Shown: piece by piece, positions 26,754-32,729 of the stretch | Layout of the letters: each line of letters starts with the position of its first letter | How positions within the stretch are numbered: position 1 is the stretch's first letter | Assembly: GCA_016933115.1 (NCBI GenBank) | Contig: JAFGBL010000120.1 | Location: 1 to 32,729, forward strand | Origin: Bacteroidales bacterium | Lineage (GTDB): Bacteria > Bacteroidota > Bacteroidia > Bacteroidales > JAADJA01 | DNA: 32,729 nt | Direction of reading: 5' to 3' | The notes under the pieces: generated by a model | What the model was told of the DNA's origin: nothing | What the model saw: the letters and a program-made list of their open reading frames with translations, nothing else | Database searches by the model: none | Translations under genes and position numbers: made by a program

Positions 26754-28361
26754 ATGCATTTCAGGTCTCGGAGAGTTTTATTCGTAATTATAGTTTTTTT
26801 CCTATTGGTTGCAGGATGCAAAAAGGAGCGCCCTTCTCCATCGTGGAATGTGGATCTGCTAACTCCGCTTTTTACCGATACGGTAACCATTACGGACGTT
26901 TTGAGCGATACATTGATTTCAATCAATCCCGACCATTCGGTTTCATTTGTTTTTGATGAGAAACTTTACGACCTTGTTGTCGATTCGCTGGTGAAACTTC
27001 CGGATACACTTTTTAACTGGCTGTTCAGCTTGTCTGCACTACCCAATCCGATAACCTTGCAACCCGGTGATACGATATTCGAGGAGGTTTTCGAATGGCC
27101 GCTGGATTTCGATTCCTTTTACCTTGACGGTGTGGAACTGGAAAATGTATTGATCCGGTCGGGTAATATAAAATTCGAAGTGTTGAATCAGTCTGAAACC
27201 AGCTTACTCAGTGTGTTTGGCATCATTTCCGCGGTTCGGAATGAATCTGATACTTTCAGGATATCAGAAAAAATTCCCGCCTATGCTTTTGCTGACAAAA
27301 CCTATGATGTGTCGGCCTATAACCTGGATTTGACCGGTGAAGACGGTTTGGAATATAATGTATTGCAATATTACCTGGCCATGATCGTACATCCGGATGA
27401 GCCGGGAAGCATTCAGATTAACCCGGAGGATACTTTTGCCATCAACATTCATTTTTCTGACATCGTGATCGACTACGCCAAAGGCTATTTCGGCCAGAAC
27501 AATTTTAATTTCGGGCCTGAGAATTTCGAAGTCGACTTTTTCTCCGACCTGAATGCCGGTGCTTTTTCGGTGGAAAATGCCAGCATCAACCTGAGGATTG
27601 AAAACAACTATGGAGTGGAGGGATATTATAGGATCAGTGAATTGAAAGCTAAAAACAGTGAAACCGGGGATGAAGTTCCATTGCAAGGCATCATGATCGA
27701 CTCCAATCTGTTTATCGACAGGGCAATGCAGGAAGGCAACGGGTTAAACATCATTTATCCCAATATCCAATCCTATGATTTCTCCAATTCAAATTTCCCT
27801 GATATGATCAGCATTTTGCCCGATTTATTCACCTATAAAATTGAAGTCGACATGAATGTGCTGGGCGACAGCACCAACCACGATAATTTTTTCTATTACG
27901 ATTCACCCATTAGTGTTTTCATGGATGCGGAAGTCAATCAGGGCGTGATGATACAGGATATGTTCGTTGAAAATACCATGGAATGGAACGGCAGCGGCGT
28001 TAGTTTTGACAATGTGGGCGAAGGGCAGATCGTGATCCTGTTTAAAAACGGTTTCCCTTTCTCCTTCGATGTGAACATGTACCTTGAAGATGAAAATCAT
28101 GAAGTGCTGGATACATTGGTTTATAACGGTTTTGTCGAAGGAGGCTTGTTGGATGAAAACAACCGGGTGATCGAACCCACGGATTCGAGGATTACAGTCG
28201 GGCTTGATGACCGGCTGCGCCAATCCATTGTCGATGCCCGGTTCAACAACTACGAATTACTCATCAATTCTGCCGAAAGCAAGCATGTCAGGATCTATTC
28301 CGATGATATCCTTCAAATGAAAGTAATCGGTGATTTTACGCTTTTGGTCGAACAGGATTAA
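26754..28361 (+). CDS. Hypothetical lipoprotein paired with DUF5723-like protein
   Basis: 535 aa with lipobox FFLLVAGC. Stop lies 14 bp before the next CDS. No family recognised with certainty. Confidence 0.8.
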   Translation: MHFRSRRVLFVIIVFFLLVAGCKKERPSPSWNVDLLTPLFTDTVTITDVLSDTLISINPDHSVSFVFDEKLYDLVVDSLVKLPDTLFNWLFSLSALPNPITLQPGDTIFEEVFEWPLDFDSFYLDGVELENVLIRSGNIKFEVLNQSETSLLSVFGIISAVRNESDTFRISEKIPAYAFADKTYDVSAYNLDLTGEDGLEYNVLQYYLAMIVHPDEPGSIQINPEDTFAINIHFSDIVIDYAKGYFGQNNFNFGPENFEVDFFSDLNAGAFSVENASINLRIENNYGVEGYYRISELKAKNSETGDEVPLQGIMIDSNLFIDRAMQEGNGLNIIYPNIQSYDFSNSNFPDMISILPDLFTYKIEVDMNVLGDSTNHDNFFYYDSPISVFMDAEVNQGVMIQDMFVENTMEWNGSGVSFDNVGEGQIVILFKNGFPFSFDVNMYLEDENHEVLDTLVYNGFVEGGLLDENNRVIEPTDSRITVGLDDRLRQSIVDARFNNYELLINSAESKHVRIYSDDILQMKVIGDFTLLVEQD

Positions 28362-28375
28362 ATTTTAGAAAAAAC

Positions 28376-29641
28376 GTGAATAAACTGGCCTGTATATTAT
28401 TATTTACGATCCTGGTGAAATTTTCAGCGGGACAGACGGGATTTTCAAATCCTTATTTCCCTTCCGAACCGAAAGGCCCGGGAGAATGGAAATTGCAGTT
28501 GTCGGGATATGCCAGCCAGGAATCCAATTCAAATTCCCTGGATAACCAGTTTTTCAATACCATCAACCGGTCAGGGTTCATTGAAAAAGATGTGATTGAA
28601 ACACAAATCGACCATATTTCTGATAAAGCTTTGTCAGGCCAAATTTCAAACCTGGGTGCTGGAATATTTATCAACTCTGCAAAAAAACCGGGAAAGATAT
28701 ATTATTACGCCGGCTTTGACCATGATCATTACCTTGACACCTATATCGACAAGGATTTGGTGCAGCTGCTACTGTTGGGCAACAAGCCATTTGCTGGCCA
28801 AACACTTGAAATGCCGGCGACAAAATATTACAATATCTATTTCAACCAGGTAAAAGGTGGGGTCGGTTTTGGTTTCGGCAATGATGATGCAAGGCATGAC
28901 CTGCTGGTCAAAGTGGGCATCAACAGCGGGCAGAATTATGATTATGTCGAATTGAACAACTCATCCGTTTATACCCATCCTGAGGGGGATTTTCTGGATA
29001 TCACGGCCAATGTCATCAATCAGGCCTCCGATACGGTGTGGGCGACGGTTTTTGACATCAACGGAATGGGTGTGTCAACTGACATTTCTTATTCGTTTTT
29101 GAAAAAAGAAAATTTTTATCTGAATTTTTCGACCCGGAATCTTGGACTGATTTTTTGGAATGGGAATACTTTTTCGGGAGAAATTGATACCACTTTCCGG
29201 TTCGAAGGTTTGAGCAATGATTCCCTGAATTCACAAAACCTGCCTGGTGACTATTCATATAACAGCCTGCGGAGGCTATTGTTTAAAAACCCTGACAATG
29301 CAACTTTTTCAGAAATACTGCCCTGGAGCCTCAATCTTTCGGTGGGAAAATTCCTGGGAGGGCGAAAGTTTTACATTGGTTTTTCCGGGAATTTTTACCC
29401 CACACTGCAAGCCAACTATTTAATGGAAATTTTTGCCACCTGGAATATTCAAGAAAAGGTATACCTCACTCCTTTGGTGAAGTTCGGAAGTTACGGAAAA
29501 CTCAATTTCGGAATGGCTGCCGGAGTCAGGTTTGCAGATCGATTCAGGATCGAACTCGGCTCGGCATACCTGAACAGCATGCTGGATGAGCACGGCCTGC
29601 TGGGCAATGGCGGATTTATCCGGCTGGTTTACACCCATTAA
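28376..29641 (+). CDS. DUF5723-like putative outer-membrane protein
   Basis: GTG start, signal peptide ending SAGQ, then beta-rich sequence with GMGVSTDISYSFLKKENFYLNFSTRNLGLIFW and a C-terminal barrel-like region (FADRFRIELGSAYLNSM). Confidence 0.7.
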   Translation: MNKLACILLFTILVKFSAGQTGFSNPYFPSEPKGPGEWKLQLSGYASQESNSNSLDNQFFNTINRSGFIEKDVIETQIDHISDKALSGQISNLGAGIFINSAKKPGKIYYYAGFDHDHYLDTYIDKDLVQLLLLGNKPFAGQTLEMPATKYYNIYFNQVKGGVGFGFGNDDARHDLLVKVGINSGQNYDYVELNNSSVYTHPEGDFLDITANVINQASDTVWATVFDINGMGVSTDISYSFLKKENFYLNFSTRNLGLIFWNGNTFSGEIDTTFRFEGLSNDSLNSQNLPGDYSYNSLRRLLFKNPDNATFSEILPWSLNLSVGKFLGGRKFYIGFSGNFYPTLQANYLMEIFATWNIQEKVYLTPLVKFGSYGKLNFGMAAGVRFADRFRIELGSAYLNSMLDEHGLLGNGGFIRLVYTH

Positions 29642-30303
29642 TCATTCGATGCTTTGTAATCGGACGGCACCAGGCACTTGTTGTTTTCCCACCTGCCTTT
29701 AAGACTATCATCCGGAATGATCCTGTCATCACAATCCAGAAAATTACCATTTGAATCCGTTTTGATAATTCTGGCTTTTCCCGAAAGGATGGATTCAATA
29801 ACAATTTCTTCAATCTCAATCGTTCCTGCCTCTTTATTTTCCGACCCCAAGCCGATCCCCAGTTCATTGTTCCACAGGTCCATTTCAGAAGCTACCTGAT
29901 CATGGCTTGTAGGTTCGCCTTTCTTTTTCTTCTTTTTAAAGGTGATGTAATTCCCTTTTTCGTGGGCAATTCCCAACCATTTGGATTTTCGCCGGTCGAT
30001 CTCCTGGGTGAGCAGTGCCAACCACAGGGTGTGCTTGTAGGCATCCAGTTGGCCTCCTGAGATGTTTTGATCGAGAGTGCCGGCGAATTTGATGCTGTCG
30101 GTCAGTTGGAGGGTATGTTTGGTGATATGGAATGATTTCTTCGCCACAAACGGATGAAAAACAACCCACCATTTTTCCGGTCGGCTAAGTCCCTTGAATC
30201 GTGGTTTTAGGTTTATTTGCTGTGCAGTACCGCTTGAGCAAAACATAATCATTAGGATTGTAACCAGGAAAATAGATTTAGCGTATTTCGAAATATTAAA
30301 CAT
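29638..30303 (-). CDS. Exported protein with DUF6973-like domain
   Basis: GGQLDAYKHTLWLALLTQEI...LGIAHEKGNYITF...SEMDLWNNELGIGLG resembles the DAxRHxxWxALL...HE...MDLxNNxxG pattern. Start at internal ATG (MFNISKYAK) preferred. Confidence 0.65.
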   Translation of the reverse strand: MFNISKYAKSIFLVTILMIMFCSSGTAQQINLKPRFKGLSRPEKWWVVFHPFVAKKSFHITKHTLQLTDSIKFAGTLDQNISGGQLDAYKHTLWLALLTQEIDRRKSKWLGIAHEKGNYITFKKKKKKGEPTSHDQVASEMDLWNNELGIGLGSENKEAGTIEIEEIVIESILSGKARIIKTDSNGNFLDCDDRIIPDDSLKGRWENNKCLVPSDYKASND

Positions 30304-30348
30304 AGAAAATTTAAAGGTAACCAAAAATATAAAATACCTTTTGTTAAG

Positions 30349-30381
30349 TTTGAATCGTAGGATTTAATTTCATTACATTTG
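30349..30381 (+). promoter_or_regulatory. Bacteroidota-type promoter TTTG-N21-TACATTTG
   Basis: TTTG at 30349-30352 and TACATTTG (TAnnTTTG) at 30374-30381, 22 bp upstream of the aminotransferase ATG. Confidence 0.65.
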
Positions 30382-30403
30382 TTGCCCATTTAAAATTTTA
30401 AAC

Positions 30404-31606
30404 ATGAGTGCTTTATCTGAGAGGATTAAGAATATTTCGGAATCAGCAACCCTGGAAATGACACGGAAAAGCCGTGAGCTGAAATCGCAGGGAAAAAATG
30501 TGATCAACCTGAGCATCGGCGAACCTGATTTCAACACCCCGGAAAATATCAAGGATGCAGCCAAAGAAGCCATTAATGCAAATCAAACCCATTACACACC
30601 TGTTTCGGGTATTTTGGAGTTGAGGAAAGCCATTGCTGAAAAATTGAAAAATGACAACCAGCTGGATTTTACCTACCAGCAGGTCGTAGTTTCGAACGGG
30701 GCCAAGCAATCCATTGCCAATGCCTTGTTGTGCCTGGTAAATCCTGGAGATGAAGTGATCGTTCCGGCTCCTTTCTGGGTGTCGTATCCCGAAATGGTTA
30801 AACTGGCAGAGGGGAAATTTGTTGAGATCAAAAGTACCATTAAAACCGAGTTTAAAATAACACCCGACCAATTGGAAGCCGCCATTACGCCCAAAACCAA
30901 AATTTTCATGATCAATTCGCCTAATAATCCGTCAGGAACGGTTTATAACAGGGAAGACCTGGAAGGTTTGGCCAAAGTTCTTGAAAAACACAAACATGTT
31001 TATATTATCTCGGATGAGATTTACGAATATATCAACTACTCCGGTAAGCACGAAAGCATTGCGCAATTCCCTGGAATTAAGGACAGGGTAATTGTTGTAA
31101 ACGGTGTTTCCAAAGGATTTGCAATGACCGGCTGGAGGATCGGCTACATGGCTGCACCCCTTGATATTGCGCAGGCATGCGATACCTTGCAGGGGCAAAT
31201 TACTTCCGGTGCTTCTTCCATTTCTCAATTGGCTTCGTTAAGGGCTGTGAGAACCGTCCCGGCTACCTCGAAAGAATTGAATGAAATGATCGCGAAATTC
31301 AAGGAAAGGAGGGACCTGGTGCTGGAGAAGCTTAAAAGTATTCCGGGAATCCTGCCCAATAACCCGGATGGAGCATTTTACGTATTTCCAAATGTTTCGC
31401 ATTATTTCGGAAAATCCAACGATACCGAAACTATTCGCAATGATGTGGATTTTTGTTTTTACCTGCTGGATAAAGCCCTTGTAGCGCTGGTTCCCGGTTC
31501 GGCATTCGGTAATCCCAATTGTGTGAGGATTTCATATGCAACATCCAACGAAAACCTGGAGGAGGCTTTGAACAGGATGAAAAAAGCCCTTGCCGACTTG
31601 TCTTGA
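30404..31606 (+). CDS. Pyridoxal-phosphate aminotransferase, aspartate aminotransferase type (class I)
   Basis: INLSIGEPDFNTPENIKDAA, INSPNNPSGTVYN, YIISDEIYEYINYSGKH and VNGVSKGFAMTGWRIGYMAAP (PLP lysine) are class I aminotransferase signatures. Confidence 0.95.
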   Translation: MSALSERIKNISESATLEMTRKSRELKSQGKNVINLSIGEPDFNTPENIKDAAKEAINANQTHYTPVSGILELRKAIAEKLKNDNQLDFTYQQVVVSNGAKQSIANALLCLVNPGDEVIVPAPFWVSYPEMVKLAEGKFVEIKSTIKTEFKITPDQLEAAITPKTKIFMINSPNNPSGTVYNREDLEGLAKVLEKHKHVYIISDEIYEYINYSGKHESIAQFPGIKDRVIVVNGVSKGFAMTGWRIGYMAAPLDIAQACDTLQGQITSGASSISQLASLRAVRTVPATSKELNEMIAKFKERRDLVLEKLKSIPGILPNNPDGAFYVFPNVSHYFGKSNDTETIRNDVDFCFYLLDKALVALVPGSAFGNPNCVRISYATSNENLEEALNRMKKALADLS

Positions 31607-31705
31607 TCTCACTTGGGGAATGAAGTTAAAAGGTAATCGTTTCACTGAATTGTAACTTATGTTTTAAATAGCTATTTTTGCCCGGTCGAACCGAATTGCC
31701 GTCAA

Positions 31706-32719
31706 GTGGAGAATACCGATTACATAAAACTTTTTGATTCGTTCAGCAATTGCAACGTACTTATTGTGGGTGATGTGATGGTAGATTCATACCTGTGGGG
31801 AAAAGTAGACCGGATTTCCCCGGAAGCACCTGTTCCCATCGTCAGGGTTAAAAAGCGCGAAAACCGCCTGGGAGGGGCAGCCAATGTGGCGCTAAATATC
31901 AAAGCCCTGGGAGCAAATCCTATTTTGTGTTCGGTAATTGGAAAGGATCAGAAAGGGGAAGAGTTCCTGGGATTGATGAAGGCAGAGCATATGCAAATAA
32001 AGGGTATTCTTCAAAGCGACCGCCGGATCACAACAACCAAATTCAGGGTGATCGGAAATAAATCACAATTGCTCCGCGTGGATGAAGAAACGGATATCCT
32101 GCTCAATGACAATGATCGAATTGAGCTGCTATCTCACTTTGAAAATATTTTGGAGCAAACCCGAATTGATGTGATCATCTTCCAGGATTATGACAAAGGG
32201 GTAATTTCCGAACCCCTGATTGAGCATATTGTTCTCGTAGCAAAAAAGAAGGGTATTCCGGTAACCGTTGATCCAAAAAAGAGAAATTTCAGTTTTTACC
32301 GGAATGTAACACTTTTTAAACCCAATCTGAAAGAGCTGAAAGAAGGCCTTAAACTGGATTTTGATCCGGGAGACCATAATAAGTTGTTAGAAGCTGTGGC
32401 GGAGCTCAGGCATCATATCAAACCGGAAATAATGCTTATAACCCTTTCCGAAGATGGAGTTTTAGTGGCTTATCAAAAGGACGGGATAAAAAAGGAAAAG
32501 ATCATTCCCACGCATGTACGTTCCATATCGGATGTTTCAGGGGCAGGGGATACGGTCATCAGTGTTGCATCGCTTTGCCTGGCCCGGAAAGTTGACCCCG
32601 TTTCGATGGCGTACCTTGCAAATTTGGCCGGCGGATTGGTTTGCGAGAAAGTTGGAGTTGTTCCGGTGGATAAAAAACAATTGTTGAATGAAGCATCGGA
32701 ATTGCAACAAAATGATTAG
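31706..32719 (+). CDS. hldA: D-glycero-beta-D-manno-heptose-7-phosphate kinase (PfkB family, HldA/RfaE1-like)
   Basis: GTG start. NVLIVGDVMVDSYLWGKVDRISPEAPVPIVRVKKRENRLGGAANVALNIKALG and DVSGAGDTVISVASLCLA match RfaE1-type PfkB kinases. No nucleotidyltransferase domain. Confidence 0.9.
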   Translation: MENTDYIKLFDSFSNCNVLIVGDVMVDSYLWGKVDRISPEAPVPIVRVKKRENRLGGAANVALNIKALGANPILCSVIGKDQKGEEFLGLMKAEHMQIKGILQSDRRITTTKFRVIGNKSQLLRVDEETDILLNDNDRIELLSHFENILEQTRIDVIIFQDYDKGVISEPLIEHIVLVAKKKGIPVTVDPKKRNFSFYRNVTLFKPNLKELKEGLKLDFDPGDHNKLLEAVAELRHHIKPEIMLITLSEDGVLVAYQKDGIKKEKIIPTHVRSISDVSGAGDTVISVASLCLARKVDPVSMAYLANLAGGLVCEKVGVVPVDKKQLLNEASELQQND

Positions 32720-32729
32720 GATTTAAGCC

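Overview
The window is chromosomal Bacteroidota DNA. This is inferred from type IX secretion C-terminal domains, TTTG/TAnnTTTG promoters, FISUMP domains and a DUF5723-type protein. The best-defined block is a complete alternative complex III operon, actABCDEF (about 6.6-14.6 kb). Its ActA carries six CXXCH motifs because of an N-terminal cytochrome c domain, and no terminal oxidase genes lie next to it. Other genes: the tail of a Gly-rich TPM-type protein; two T9SS cargo proteins, one with YCF48/BNR-like repeats; a 1082-aa secreted protein with three FISUMP domains; a tandem universal stress protein; NAD(P)H-hydrate epimerase; a lipoprotein MsrB-MsrA fusion; a TonB-dependent receptor with a DUF2271-like protein; a nickel superoxide dismutase whose nickel hook begins directly after a Sec signal peptide; two EamA transporters; a PPDK regulatory protein; a standalone Mop/TOBE protein; a lipoprotein plus DUF5723-like pair; a DUF6973-like protein; an aspartate aminotransferase; and a PfkB-family heptose-7-phosphate kinase. 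The most interesting items are the exported NiSOD with a His-rich tail, the hexaheme ActA in an orphan ACIII operon, the FISUMP/dockerin-like multidomain protein, and two structured intergenic regions. I found no CRISPR array, rRNA, tRNA, transposase or clear defence system. No previously undescribed system is proven here.
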